From Mantis religiosa (taxonomy: Eukaryota; Arthropoda; Insecta; Mantodea; Mantidae): a DNA stretch of 64,000 nucleotides. The stretch spans positions 18,398,729-18,462,728 of the forward strand of contig CM060950.1 in assembly GCA_030765055.1 (NCBI GenBank). The letters run 5' to 3'. Both the position numbers and the translations under genes were made by a program. This document shows positions 1-11,760 of the stretch, piece after piece (position 1 is the first letter of the stretch; the number at the start of each line of letters is the position of its first letter). A model generated the notes under the pieces. It did no database searches. It was not told where the DNA came from and saw only the letters and a program-made list of their open reading frames with translations.

Positions 1-239
1 GCAGGGCGCGGTATATCTTTCTGGAATTGGAAGCCTCTGGAATTACAGTCCCGAAAGGTCTTTTTGCGAAGTAATAATGGAATTCGCTTCCTGACATTAG
101 CACATAACGCACAGAGGGCCCTAACCATGGATCTCAAAAATTCCAACTTAAAACATTCAGGCCTGATTAAATGTTTTAAAGATAAGTTACCATTGAAACA
201 TAAGTTGCTATAATTACTGATTAAAATGAATTCCAAAGG
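1..239. other. Unassigned AT-rich sequence at the left edge
   Basis: No ORF, repeat or RNA gene that I recognise. It precedes a LINE tail. Confidence 0.4.
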
Positions 240-930
240 AGAAGAAAAATAATAGACAGCTTATTGAAATTATGGTATAAGTGTATTAAAGGGCGGAAAG
301 GGGAATTATTGAATCTGGACATGAAGCGACAGAAAAGCATTAAATATACAAATAGCTGGTGGTCGGAATTGCAAAGATGGTATCGAAGATAAGTATAGGA
401 GATCTATGGAGAACAGAAGAGTTAAATTATAGCCCCTTTTTGAAAGAAGTGAGAACTAGACTACAAGACATAGTTAGGCAAGAGATATGGGAAAGTATAG
501 AAGAAAAGAAATCTTTGAAATTTTATAAGCAATTAAAGACAGAATGGGGAAGGGAAAAATATATAGATCAATGTGGCAAAACTGGAAGAGAAGGCACAGC
601 ATGGATGAGAGTAGGAATATTATCCTTGAAAGAGTTGAGAAGTAATAAGGCAGGGATATGTGAATTTTGTGGTGACGAAGAGAGTACTGTTCATTACCTG
701 ATAGAAAGTAACGAGTTACCAAATTACAGGAGAAAAATAATGGGATAAGAAATGGGACAGTGTAAGTAAAGAGATATTGGCGGTACGCATGCTAACAGGG
801 ATGGGAGGAAAGAAAAATAAATGTATAGGAGATTTCTTATATAGGTTAAGGGAAAAGTGGATTAGGATAAAAGAAGTGAAGGTCAAGAAGGGAAAACCAA
901 GGGGGCCTGAGCCAGTGAGTAAATCTTAGG
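240..930 (+). pseudogene. Non-LTR retrotransposon C-terminal tail (LINE family L1x), 5'-truncated and frameshifted
   Basis: The open part (359-748) contains EEKKSLKFYKQLKTEWGREK, then YIDQCGKTGREGTAWMRVG, and a C-x2-C-G-x8-H-type zinc motif (CEFCGDEESTVHYL). The same wording (WGREKYID, GREG.AW.R.G, C..CGEE) recurs at 5315-5557, 16504-16680 and 28571-28972, so this is a family of LINE tails in this genome. These C-terminal cysteine motifs are typical of non-LTR retrotransposon polyproteins. A frameshift near 359 separates it from upstream coding remnants. I cannot name the clade with certainty. Confidence 0.7.
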
Positions 931-3093
931 TCAGCAATTTCATGTATTTGTACAGGATGTATAATACAGCATATTCAATGTTAAATTTTATTGTACTGAA
1001 ATTGTAATGAAAACTCTACAAGTAAATAAATATCAAAATGAATCCTAGAAGGAGTGATGTTACATATTTTTTTAGAATAACATCAGTATCAATATCTTGC
1101 AGCGCCTATATACATTATACTGAGAGTATTTGAGCACTTTGCGAAAAACAGAAATTGTTCAGAATTGCAAGTCCATACATGCTACCGCAAAACCTTCCGT
1201 AGACAATATCTAACTACATTTTTCTTAAAATCGCAGTCACTAGCCATTAAAATAGTAACTTACAAGAGTATACGTTTACTTTGGACAAGCTAGCACAAAA
1301 CATCCAGGTACATCAAAGTAAACAAATGAGTACTTTTTTGCTCTTGATGAGCTACCGTAAAGCATGTTAAGAGGCACGAGTAAGGATAGGTAAAAGATAA
1401 GGTACGAGTTAAGGAGTACCTTATTGTGAAAGTTGTAACGAAGAAATGTGGGAAAGGGATGTATTCCCCTTCTGGAAGTGCATCGCCCGAGAAAAAAGTA
1501 AGAAAGTCGAGGAAACAGAAGCTGAATACTGAAAGGGGGGGGGGGACAAAAAGAAGCGGACGCACTGACGGAATCATGTCGGGTGTTATAGATTACAACA
1601 TTGTGAATACGGCAACAGATGATAGATCCACCAGAGTGACAATAAACATATTTTCACTAGCACGACCGCTGTGATGGGAAAGTGAATACATAACAATGGC
1701 TATGAATGTCTGAATGTTTCTTCTTAATTGTTGCCAATATTAGGCGTTTTGAAAATAAATTGAAATTACAGTTATTAATTACTGTTGAAATTACAGTTCA
1801 GTGTACGTTCCGAGACCTGAGAATCAAAAAATGCAACAACAAAAATAGTTGCCATTAAAAAAAGTCACGCCCTATTCACAGTAATATGAATACATGTTGA
1901 TATCTTACAGCTTTTCTAAACAATTATCACTTCACAAGACTATAACAACAGTTTTACGTATTGTTCCAAAATTTTTACTCATCCCGTATAAATAAGTTCC
2001 CGTTTAGCTCATGGTTATCACCAGACATCGGATCCCGTACACCTTAGCAATCAATATACGCGCACAGGTACTATACAAGGTCAGGCGCGACATCAACAAA
2101 CGTCTGTGTCAATAAGTATACCGAAGCGCTGTGGGTGTACACTCCGGTACGGATACAAAGTGTAAGCTATGTTACAACATGCCATCCTTCTCATGGCTTT
2201 CGTTGAGGGAATTACAGTGAAGAACTATATTCATTCGTAAGTTGTCGAATATGAATTTTCTGCGCCTCTCACTGAACAATATATAAATATTGGGGAAAAG
2301 TTCGTTCAGTGTTACATGACGTTAATGGTGCATATGAGTAATACAAATCATTTTCATATGTTTGTCCGAGACTTAGTTTATTTCTTATATTACACAGCAT
2401 TGAAAATTCATTATTTTTGTGTTGAATACTGGATAATTTAAATTTGTTCGTTTGGTACTTGGTGCATTCTCTATATTAATTTTTGCAGACACCTCCTCGA
2501 CTGCTTTTAGACAGCTTGAAAGTACATTCTTCAGACTGTTTAATGGTTGTTAATAATATCCAAAACTTTTGATTTATAAAATGGAGGTTGTCCAATAATT
2601 GTTGTGAAAGTAATGCTATTAACACAATATGTCCAACACCTTGCATTCCCTGAAAGGCAGATCTACCTGCGTGGCGAGCAGTAGCTGTAATGAAACTAAA
2701 ACTACGCGTTGCGAACCGGACTATATCCCTGCGTGCTGTCCCCGGGACTGACATCAGCAGTTTTATACTGCGAGACTAAACTTCATATCCCTTTAAAGGT
2801 GTACGGGCTCCGATGCCTGATTATCACGTTTGCAGATACTTACCTGTGACGAATAGCTGTAATTATGTTTCAATATGAACGGTTTGGCTGCAAACTTACA
2901 GGTCATTTGATGCAATCTAGAATAAAGTTTCTCTTGCTTTGTAAACACTTTAATACAGTAGTTTATAATCGTAATTCCTTCTAAATTCCTAGACATATGC
3001 ACAATTACAGCAGAAAAATTGAATAAAATTATTTGCATGGAAGAAAGAAACAGAAATGGATAGTATAATGTTTGGAAAATATTGTAATTTCAT
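931..3093. other. Long stretch without a recognisable gene
   Basis: AT-rich non-coding sequence with a short G homopolymer near 1537. The ORFs are short and carry no motif that I recognise. It may contain upstream exons or promoter of the DIP-like gene, but nothing in the sequence shows this. Confidence 0.4.
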
Positions 3094-3534
3094 GCATAGA
3101 GCCAACATGAAAAATTCAATGCCATGGCCAACGTGCCGTCCTGACATTAAATTCTCCATTTGACTCGTATATTCCCCTGTAGACCACTAGGGGCTCTTTC
3201 ATTCGAGGTAAACCGTTTGTGGCGACTTACTGTCGTAAGTATTTAAGTCCCAGGGTTCATCATTTAACTCTTATTATTTTAGTTAATTGATGGAAATTAT
3301 TCATTTCTTCACACTAGTCGTATATATGATAGTAAGTCGCCACAAACGGTTTACCTCGGATGCAAGAGCCCCTGGTGGTCTAACGGGGAAATATAAGAGT
3401 CAAATGGAGAATTTAATGTCAGGACGGCACGTTGACCATGGTAGCTCAATGGGTTAGAGCGACTGGACGGAAACCAGGAGATCAGTGGTTCAAATACCGG
3501 CCATGTCATTGAATTTTCATGTTCACTCTATCCA
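3094..3534. mobile_element. Foldback (palindromic) element with a tRNA-like module in one arm
   Basis: The left arm 3094-3232 is an inverted copy of 3329-3534, separated by about 97 bp. Shared strings include GTAAGTCGCCACAAACGG and TAATGTCAGGACGGCACG. The right arm carries an extra 60 bp (3441-3500) between two CCATG copies; the left arm has a single site. The extra block has an A-box-like TAGCTCAATGG, a CTGG/CCAG anticodon-arm-like stem and a B-box-like GGTTCAAATACC. Confidence 0.7.
3441..3500 (+). repeat. tRNA-like module inside the foldback arm
   Basis: The block contains A-box-like and B-box-like promoter elements in tRNA spacing, with a 7-nt loop closed by CTGG/CCAG. No clean acceptor stem is visible, so I read it as a tRNA-derived SINE head and not as a working tRNA gene. 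Confidence 0.45.
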
Positions 3535-4351
3535 TCAAAAACCTTAGCCTACATACGGTTAATCGATTAAAAATTTTGATTTATCTACATCACTTTTATT
3601 TGCCTTTCTCTTGCTCTATCATTACATCACATTCACACTTTCAATTATCACTTTTAATCTCGTCTCCTTTCTATAATAATTGAAAATTAATTTAAAATTT
3701 AAACCTAAAATAACCGTTTCAAACACCATCCCCTATACCTACCTTTTATATAATTCCTTTCAATCATTCACATAATATTTGAGATCACCTTCACATCTGT
3801 TGGAATTATTACTCTTTGCTTTAATTTTCTGGTTCATTCCTGAAAATAACAGAGGCAAAGATTAACATGGGAGGATTCTAATATTGTCGGATAATTAAAA
3901 GTACAACAAGTTCAAGAATATTAATCCAAGCGAAGCTGTAGAGTTAGCACATCACCCGAAGGCAGTCTATAGAATCTTGTCGAAGTCTGTGATCACATCA
4001 ACCGGAAGAAACTTTACCAAATTATGCAGGAGTTTGGAAAGGTGGTAAATTAGTTAAATTAAAGACAAGGATAGAATTGTCTTAGATGCACAACATTTGA
4101 AATACTCTTGAACGTAGCTGTTAGAATGAAGATGAAGCAGTGGAGTCTTGGAATTGGTCTTCAATAAAACAAAATATGTTGCTTGGTTAGCTCTATTAGA
4201 GGAAGAACAAATAAAAACCCTATTAAATTATTGTAACAAAAATAAGATGTTTTGTACAAATAAATAGAGAAACTGAACAGATAAGGCATCTTTAAAAAAT
4301 AGTTTATATTACTAATAGATCGGAATTATTATCGTTTGAGATTCTGTTATA
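3535..4351. other. Unassigned AT-rich stretch
   Basis: No coding or repeat signal that I recognise. Confidence 0.4.
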
Positions 4352-4710
4352 GGCCACACCGCGGTCCATTGGTTACACTGCATGCCTCTCAAAAAGCCGG
4401 CCCGGGTTCGATCCCAGGCGCCGCAAAGTGAGATTTGTGATGGACAACACGGTGCTGAGGCGGGTTTTTCTCCTGGACTACGGTTTCCTCCTCCAGTATT
4501 CCACCAACTTCCCCATCATCTTTCCTATCGTTTCCTCTCGCCTTCATTCTGTCATCCACTTCCCTCATTCTCATACCAGGCATTGGGCTGATCACACATC
4601 CTGGGTTCTCCCTCTCACTGATCCACAGCTTCCGTTCCTCAATCCGCATAAGGGTTAAGAGGTACAAGAATATCCTGGCACCACGTAGTGAATTAATGAA
4701 TGAATGAATA
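4352..4710 (+). mobile_element. tRNA-derived SINE, family A
   Basis: It starts GGCCACACCGCGGTCC. A B-box CGGGTTCGATCCCAGG lies at 4393-4415, followed by the shared body (AAAGTGAGATTTGTGATGG, AACACGGTGCTGAGGCGGG), and it ends in an AATG-repeat tail. The same body occurs at 15937-16188 (reverse) and 23488-23710. Confidence 0.75.
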
Positions 4711-4714
4711 ATTT

Positions 4715-5600
4715 ATTCGTGCAATTCCTTTTTTACAATCTTTTACATTATTCCTTATAATTGTTAATCTATCCCACACTATTTCATCTATTACCTTGTT
4801 GCTACCTTGGCTTACATGACACCCTGGTCTTCTGCTCTGGCAGATAGCTCTTAACCTCCATGCCTCCTTGTTGCTTACTTAGCCCCTTTCTCCCCCCCCC
4901 CCCCCTCTTCCTTTCTTATATTCTCTACATTTCTTGTCCATTTTTCTTTTACTTTCTGCAAGAACTCATCAATACTTCTTACCTTCTTTTCCTCCTTTCC
5001 TGTTAACATTTTTATAGCTACTATCATCTTCTCTACTTTCTCCCATTTTTCTTCCCAAACCTTTTTTTCTCCATATTGCTAACTCCTTCCATTCTGTTAC
5101 ATGGTTCGAATCTCGGTCAGGGTGAGTTACCTGGATAAGGTTTTTTCCGAGGTTTTCCCTTATCCTGAAAGACGAATGTCGGGTAACTCTAAGCTCTATG
5201 GACACTGGGCTCATTTGAGCATCATTTCACCCATTTCATTCACCGCCCGATATTACTTAACGTTGGAGGACGTAAAATTACAACAAAAAAAAACTTATAG
5301 TTGGAGGACGTAAACTACAAAAACAGAAGGAAAAAAAAATCTGTTACATAGTGTTCTATGCGTTCTTTTCCACCATACAGTTCAAAAGTTCCCTTTTCCC
5401 TACCTCTTATCCCTCTTAGGAATTTTGTTCCTGTTCTCATCCAAGATAACCCTTCTCTCTCTTGCCTATTGCAGTAATCTACATATGCTTCTCGTCCCAG
5501 TTTCTTTTTATTTGTTTGTAAAATTGTAATGATTTCATATTTTCTAGGCTTCCCCATATTTCCTGCCTTTCTATATCTTCTATTCTGTATTTTACCAATT
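4715..5600 (-). pseudogene. LINE tail (same family as at 240-930), degenerate, interrupted by a SINE
   Basis: On the minus strand the stretch 5557-5340 reads KKLGREAYVDYCNRQEREG, then LSWMRTGTKFLRGIRG, matching the WGREKYID/GREG.AW.R.G tail family. The zinc-motif cysteines are partly lost. A family-B SINE is inserted at 5103-5333, flanked by TCTGTTACAT copies. The T/C-rich 4715-5090 portion resembles the 3' region of the copy at 28240-29135. Confidence 0.6.
5103..5333 (+). mobile_element. tRNA-derived SINE, family B, 5'-truncated
   Basis: It begins inside the B box (GGTTCGAATCTCGGTCAGG). It continues with GTGAGTTACCTGGATAAGG, the diagnostic ACGAATGTCGGGTAACTC and the 3' end CGTTGGAGGACGTAAA, then A-rich sequence. 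TCTGTTACAT flanks it on both sides as a target duplication. Confidence 0.8.
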
Positions 5601-5814
5601 TACTCACTTCGCTTGCAAAAAGAAAGCTGCAAATTTGCTTTATTTTCTTATGTAATGATTCGAAAGCAAAAATTTACCTCTCAAAGTGTAAACAAACAAG
5701 GTTTTCAAACAAAATAAAAGCTAGTTTGTTTTGAATTTATAGTTCGTTAGGAATAATAGTTTTTCTAGATTTTAAATCATTATTATACCAATTCAAAATT
5801 CTTTTTTGTTTCAG

Positions 5815-5918
5815 AGTTACTGTTGCCACGTTTTGCTGAACCCATCCCAAATGTGACAGTAACCATTGGGCATGATGCCCTACTCGCTTGCGTGGTGGAT
5901 AATCTCCGTGACTACAAG
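5815..5918 (+). CDS. DIP-like gene, exon encoding the first half of Ig domain 1
   Basis: The acceptor TTTTTTGTTTCAG ends at 5814 and the donor AAG|GTCAGT begins at 5919. Two bases complete a split codon, then 34 codons are open. They read as the N-terminal strands of a V-type Ig domain: PRFAEPIPNVTVTIGHDA, then LLACVVDNLRDYK. Cys25 is the first cysteine of the disulfide and N-V-T at residue 12 is a possible N-glycosylation site. The exon ends on a codon boundary (phase 0), so it reads straight into the exon at 14419. The upstream exon, which should carry the signal peptide, was not found between 1 and 5814. Confidence 0.88.
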
Positions 5919-7189
5919 GTCAGTTCATTTAATTGTTTTTGTATACAAAAGTTGTGTTTAGAGGACTATGTCAGAAACATCGATCAGCAATAATTTTTCG
6001 CAAGTTCATCACGAATGGGACAATATTGTGTTAACCCACTGGGTTAAGCTATAATTTTTGTCTGTGCGACAGGCCCACCCTCCCAAGCCAGGAGGGGAGA
6101 GTAACAGTGTATGCGTCACGTTGGCAATTGCTCCATAGAGTGGGGTGGGGGGGTGGTTTAGACCGGTATGACCACGCTGTCTTCTGGCTAATTCGGTCAC
6201 ACTTAGAGTGGGTTTGGCGACCCCATTAAGTGTGTGCATAATGTGAATAGTGCAGCCACGTGGTGCAAAATTGAACAAGAAACTTAAGATGTAAGCGCTA
6301 TGAATCATTTGTAAATAGACTATTGCATTTTATTAAATAATCAGATTATGAAAACTATGTATTTCTTATCTTTTGTTATGTGTAAACCTCTCGTTAGCCA
6401 GCGAACGTCGTGAATCAGGTCTGGCAAAGGTGGATTCTCAGCGAAGCCCCAGCTTGGAGCCTGACAATATCTGATAATAATCGGTCTAGAATTGACATCA
6501 GTACAAGGTTGTTTCAAGCAATAGGTCGCAATTCCTGTGTTTATGACTGCATCAGTGGCGTGGCGTGCTGTTGCCGGTTGCTTGAGACTTAATCTGGTGA
6601 GTGGCAATCGCGAATTCCAAGGTTTTCCAGTTTAATATTATATAGATTGTTGTATAACGTGAAACAAACACAGATATATAAATCAAAATTATAGTCGCAT
6701 GCCTTATTTAAAATGAATTTAAAATTATGTAATTTCATTCTTCTTATTGTACTTTTAAGATAACATCATTCACCATATTACTGTTACACGCGAAGAATTA
6801 ACACTAAAACACAAGGTTTGCCGTTCACTGTACTGGCAACAATCCTGCTATAAACAAGCAACTAAAGCCTTTCTGAGTCACAGATACAGGGTCAAAGGTG
6901 TCTGTAAGTTTCGAGTTTGCCGGTGAGTTCCACTGGCAAAATAACCAGCTGTTTATAAATGGAGGATGCTAGACGACCGGTCTAGGGGGATCTATCACCA
7001 ACCGGCCCCTGCGGATCGGACACAAATTAACATAATTAAAATCTGAGAGGAAAATTGCTTGGATTTTCCATTGTTCTTTAAACAAAAATACTGTAAGATT
7101 TGGATACACTTTCTTCAATTTATTAGCTGTTGCGGGCGGCAACAGAGGCATCATTAACGCCACGCTACTGCTGTGCATTTACGCTCATC
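5919..7189. other. First part of intron 1, nothing recognised
   Basis: Non-coding sequence with a short G-rich patch near 6140. No recognisable domain. It may hold old unrecognised repeats. Confidence 0.4.
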
Positions 7190-7382
7190 TGTAATTCGTC
7201 TGGTTTATCTTAAAATAGGGGAATTAAAAAGATAGAGAGATGCAAATTTCTATTTGCATCACTACTTTCCATAACTGATTATTCCCACATAGCATCACTG
7301 CCATGTAACGTTCGGATTGACTCCGCGCTATTCCTTTAATACCTTCAAACGAAGCACTTTAAAGACTACTGTTAGATGGCAC

Positions 7383-8041
7383 TACTGTCCGGCCGCTGTA
7401 TGTTCGGCTCTGACATTTAGTGGCTGCAGGAGGTGGAGGGGGAAGGTTACTAGTACCAACATATAATAATGAGTAATTGAAAACATATCGTCAGAATTAT
7501 CTTTATAATGAGAGTATAAGACTATATTAGCTTCAAAACATTGAAATACAACTTTTAATTTCATTATCATGCAAGATATTCTTTACAACATCACTCTATT
7601 CAAATATTTCGTTCACACCTTTCACGCACACCAACTGCTTCTGTTGGTGATACTGGGAGTCTGTACATCCGGTGTCGTGGTCAGGAAGCTAAAACTGTCT
7701 GCTAGCGCCAATCAGCGTTGTCGCTGGTAGGCGTGGCTCCCGAACTCAACACCGTGTTGCCAGCTTCAATTTGTTTGAGCCACGTGGCCTAATAGCGGCT
7801 TGCGCTGGTGAACTTTTTTCGGTATATTTTTCGTGCGTGAATTCCGATGTTTAGTGTTCGTAAGTCCTATTATTATCGCTATTATAATAATATGGCTCCT
7901 GGTTCGTGTAATATGCAAGTACTGAAATATTTAAAATACACATTGTTCCTCTGCTTGAAATTCCCGCTAAAGAACTGGCAACAGCCTGCTTCCCCCTCTC
8001 GAGAAATGTCAGAGCCGAACATACAGCGGCCGGACAGTAGT
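7383..8041. mobile_element. MITE/foldback-like insertion with about 36-bp terminal inverted repeats
   Basis: The left end GTCCGGCCGCTGTATGTTCG (then GCTCTGACATTT) is the exact reverse complement of the right end near 8004-8038. The related copy at 33410 lacks this 0.66-kb block, so it is an insertion into the IS630-like copy. No transposase is visible inside. Confidence 0.7.
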
Positions 8042-8474
8042 ATAGATATACCGTCCATTAGGGAGAGTCCCGGCGAACTATTATATCCTCAGCTCCACTG
8101 TCATCGGATGTTGGATTACACCTGCAAAGTCATCGCCTGATTCAAACTCACTTTCCTCCAAATTTATGATAAATTGTCTAACATATCAATTAATCCATAT
8201 GTTTTCCTGTACATTTCTTCTATCCCCTTCACATGTTCACAGGCAGCCTTCCAATGTTCAGCAGTAACGTTTAGTGCTGCATTGCGGAAGATCTTACATC
8301 TCGTTCTTTGAATGTTACATTATGTTTCCTGACATCTGTTTTGATTTGTGCCCATTTTAGTTCAATAACATTCATATCACAATGATACGGAGTTAATGCC
8401 CATTTAATTCAACTATGGAGTCTATTGTATACGATTTAAGCTTATCTTTGTTTCTCTTAATTATGTCGTACAAT

Positions 8475-8592
8475 GCCTCACGTTCAAGAGGTCCCGAGTT
8501 CGAATCTCGGTCAGAGTGAGTTACCTGGATAGGGCTTTTCCGAGGGTTTCCCTTATCCTGGAAGACGAATGTTGGGTAACCCTAAGCTCCAA
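8475..8592 (+). mobile_element. tRNA-derived SINE, family B, fragment
   Basis: CACGTTCAAGAGGTCCCGAG, then a B box and GAGTTACCTGGATAGGG, through GGGTAACCCTAAGCTCC. The 3' third is missing. Confidence 0.75.
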
Positions 8593-8650
8593 CTCTTGGT
8601 TCTAAGAGCCAAGTGGTCTAACCACTCATACATGGCACGGCCGTCAATAT
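8593..8650 (-). mobile_element. tRNA-derived SINE, family A, head fragment
   Basis: On the minus strand it reads GGCCGTGCCATGTATGAGTG, then GTTAGACCACTTGGCTC, the tRNA-like head of family A. It is fused to the family-B fragment on its left. Confidence 0.55.
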
Positions 8651-8870
8651 AAACATATATTTTTAAATAAGCAAGTCTTGCACCGGTTGGAGCACCTGTC
8701 GCTGGCTGACGGTGACTAGGCAGTCGCGGATGACAGTGGCAATGTGTTTACGAAATTTGACACCCCTCCTTTGACACAGGGAGGGGTAACGCTAAGTAGG
8801 TCATGTTTCAAGTTAACCCAGATGAAGCTTAGTAAGAAATTGAAGCAGATAAAGCCTATAATTGTTTCAA

Positions 8871-9600
8871 TAGAATGTGGAACTCTTCACCTCGACGGTA
8901 GTGATTTATAACGCAAGTTCCTTAGGCAATAGCAGCCAAATCAGGAAACAGTGTAACAGTGTGCCCTGCGAATCTCGTATTAAAAACAATACCTAAGCAG
9001 TTACGATCGATTATTATTAGCAGGAATTCAGTAACGAAATTCTGGATTTGTTTGTTAACATGCACATGTTAACACACCAAATTTACATTATATAAAAATT
9101 ATTTTTGCAAATTCCTAATATTACTTGGAATGTAAAATTCTGTCGTATAGTTTAGAGGAAGCAAAGTTAAAGTTAATGGCAGTACTAATGCATTTACAAC
9201 GATACTTTATAGAATGTTGGGTTTTCGCAGTTGATCTTCCAGTTGATCAGCTTTCAGTATTGAAAACAGGCGTTGTATGCCTACAGTTGACATTGGAATG
9301 AGCAAAACAATTTTCAAAATATTAGAAAAGAACTAAAGTAGGACCATACCATTTCTGTAATAGTATTCAAATCTGTTACTAATAGTTCACTAATGGGTCC
9401 ATTCATGTGACTGCTCTATTCAAATTACCTTACAGTGGGCAATTAATCAAAGGTTTTGGTGTGTAAATATCTATATTGCGTGCCTTTTGTGTATTAGCAC
9501 CCTGGCCTCAACATCAAACCACTCTCTTTCAAGGTAGACCAATAAAATTAGTTGTAAGCAGGAAACTGTTCCCTCCATCCAACTGAGTATGATTATGGAA
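8871..9600. other. Unassigned intron sequence
   Basis: AT-rich, no coding or repeat signal that I can name. Confidence 0.4.
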
Positions 9601-9608
9601 TGAATATA

Positions 9609-9870
9609 CGAGGGGTGATCACAAAATAATGAACATTTTCTATCTTCTTAAATTCCTCAAAATCAACTTTGTCCCCTTCAAAATAATCCTCCTTAGATAC
9701 GAGACACTTTCTAATGGTTTGGTCGTCCGGTGATGGTGTCCCAATCTGAACACGTACAGTTGTATCTTTTAGAGTGGCCCATGACCTTGCTCGGTTGTGG
9801 GCGAGTGACGTCATGCGAATCAGTGGTGGGGCAAAGATCTCTACTTTCACCAGTAGATTGCTAATAAAGC
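9609..9870 (-). mobile_element. Mariner-like 3'-end fragment (tentative)
   Basis: The left end ACGAGGGGTGATCACAAA looks like a mariner terminus preceded by TA. The minus-strand ORF contains KCLVSKEDYFEGDKVDF, similar in style to a mariner transposase C-terminus (EYFEGD). The catalytic part is absent and no second terminus was seen. Confidence 0.4.
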
Positions 9871-10419
9871 TAATGGGTCAGATGGCAGATGACTAACCTG
9901 ACACACCTTTTTCTTCCAAATAAACAAATAGACTCGACCATAAACTACTGCGCAGCATTACGTCATACGTCATGTCTAAAAAGTACATCTGTATGCGTCT
10001 GCTTCAATCTTGAGCGGAGGCCTTCTTAGGGTATTGGTATCTGTGTAATCAAAGTATGGATGACACCGGAGTATGAGTCTGAAGCGTTTTAATAAACAAG
10101 ATTCACTCTAACTGAGAAGTTGCTGACCGATGGAAACTAATATATAAATATTTGAATCCCATACCACGCGGTTCTATACTTGAGGTAAGAATGAGCTACG
10201 TCTTGTTCCACCAGAGATTCGAGCACAAATCCAAGATTCTGTCCAGAATGTCCTACTCAGCTTCAAAATTCTTCTAATCCCCTCCCCTTTTGCTAATGGC
10301 TCTAAGACCCCCACTACTAGCTTCTAATATGTCACTTTGAAATCTGCTTCACTGTTACCTTGCCTCTGTATAAATTTCTAAGAAATTGTATTTTTTATAT
10401 TTATTTATAGGTTTTACAT
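9871..10419. other. Unassigned intron sequence
   Basis: No feature recognised. Confidence 0.35.
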
Positions 10420-10910
10420 TTTACAGCAGTTCACCCTTGGTTTCTGCTTTCCAGAGATTCCTGTCGTTCCATTGTCCTTCTTCCAGTCCCCTCTTCTTCA
10501 TATGACTATATACTTCCTCGTGCCACGTTCTTCTGACTCTTCCCCGCTTTCTTCTTCCTGGTACTTCCCACTTTAGGACTTGTTTGGGCGACCGTTATTC
10601 CGGCATCCGTTGTACATATCCATACCACTGTAGAGCTCTACTGAACATTCTGTCTATAAGTTTGTAGTACGTCCATTTCATGTCTAATGTAGGTGTTTCT
10701 GACATGTTGTAACATTGATATCCTCATGCTTCTTCGAAGTCCATCCATTTCTGCATTCTTCCACTTAATGTCCAACTTTCGGACCCATATGTAGGTATAT
10801 TTTCTATCATTGTTTTTTAAAATTTGTTGTTTAGTCTTTTTAGTCAAATTCATATTCCATAAAAGACTGTTCAAACTTCTAATCGCCTTCCTTGCACAAT
10901 TTACCCTATT
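10420..10910 (-). pseudogene. RTE-like LINE C-terminal fragment, degenerate
   Basis: Minus-strand 10874-10638 reads KLDIKWKNAEMDGLRRSMRI, then SMLQHVRNTYIRHEMDV, and continues after a stop with a VVWICT segment. This matches the region after the polymerase in RTE-type LINEs (E.R...AEMDFWRR..RISRLDRVRN..I...M). Stops and truncation show that it is inactive. Confidence 0.6.
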
Positions 10911-11432
10911 GATAATATATTTTTTCTAAGAAATACTCTCACATATTCCAAAAATTCCAAGCTAGCCTGCCATACGTAATCCGGCAACTTTGGATAGTGA
11001 CCTTACTCTCTCGTCGCGTAACAATACCACTGACAATACCACACTTTATAGATCCTCCACTTCGGTTGCCCTCAGCAAATAGAAGTCCTCAACACAAAAG
11101 ATCAAATGAAGAGATTCAAATGTTCATAATGGATACCTTTACATCACTCCAGTCATCTATAATGATTGATAAACACGAATGACGTGTTAATAATAGTAAT
11201 TATCCTGTACAGTTCTAACTTTCTGAATAAGTAACAAAATGTCACTGTCGTTTAACTGTGCAACGAATAAATATAAATAATGGGTAATTATATTATATAA
11301 TGAAAGTAACATTGATTAATCTCAATGCTCTAGCTGTCCCATCTTTGGGTCCTCAAGGAAACATCATTTTCCTAGATCAGAGGAAGACAACTTCGAGAGT
11401 TGTGACGTATTTCAGCCGGGAGAGAGGACTGC

Positions 11433-11434
<2 letters not shown>
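10911..11434. other. Unassigned intron sequence
   Basis: Short ORFs only, no motif recognised. Confidence 0.35.
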
Positions 11435-11476
<42 letters not shown>

Positions 11477-11704
11477 TTACATCCTCCAACGTTAAGTCAT
11501 ATCGGACGATGAATGGAATGGGTGAAATGATGATCAAATGAGTCCGGGGTCCATGGAGCTTAGAGTTACCCGACATTCGTCTTACAGGATAAGGGAAAAC
11601 CCCGGAAAAAACCTTATCCAGGTAACTCACCCTGACCGAGATTCGAACTCGGGACCTCTTGAACGTGAGGTAGACATGCTACCACCACGCTACCAAGGCG
11701 GGCT
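11435..11704 (-). mobile_element. tRNA-derived SINE, family B, near full length
   Basis: The minus-strand copy starts at a 36-bp T run (the poly-A tail) and ends CTACCAAGGCGGGC (the tRNA-like head). GAGGACTGCAG flanks it at 11424-11434 and 11705-11715, a clear 11-bp target duplication and the sign of L1-style retroposition. Confidence 0.88.
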
Positions 11705-11760
11705 GAGGACTGCAGTGTGTGTGACGTCAGGCAAGAGCCGTTTAGCACAAAGTTACCTAT

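Larger units (their letters stand above)
7190..8870 (-). pseudogene. IS630/Tc1-like (DDE_3) transposon 3' half, copy 1, highly degenerate
   Basis: On the minus strand around 8395-8150 the translation reads CDMNVIELKWAQIKTDVRK, then HNVTFKERDV. This is the end of a DDE_3-type transposase, where the motif PYHC.LN.IEL.WA.vK is followed by NTTFK. The same sequence recurs at 31965-33960, including non-coding flanks such as TATAGATATACCGTCCATTA. The copy is broken by a foldback element at 7383-8041 and by SINE pieces at 8475-8645. Stops and frameshifts show that it is dead. The family assignment is from memory of the C-terminal motif. Confidence 0.55.

Noticed and set aside
3441..3500. tRNA-Ser-like gene
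   Set aside because: A and B boxes are present but no acceptor stem; it sits inside a foldback repeat, so a SINE-like head is more likely.
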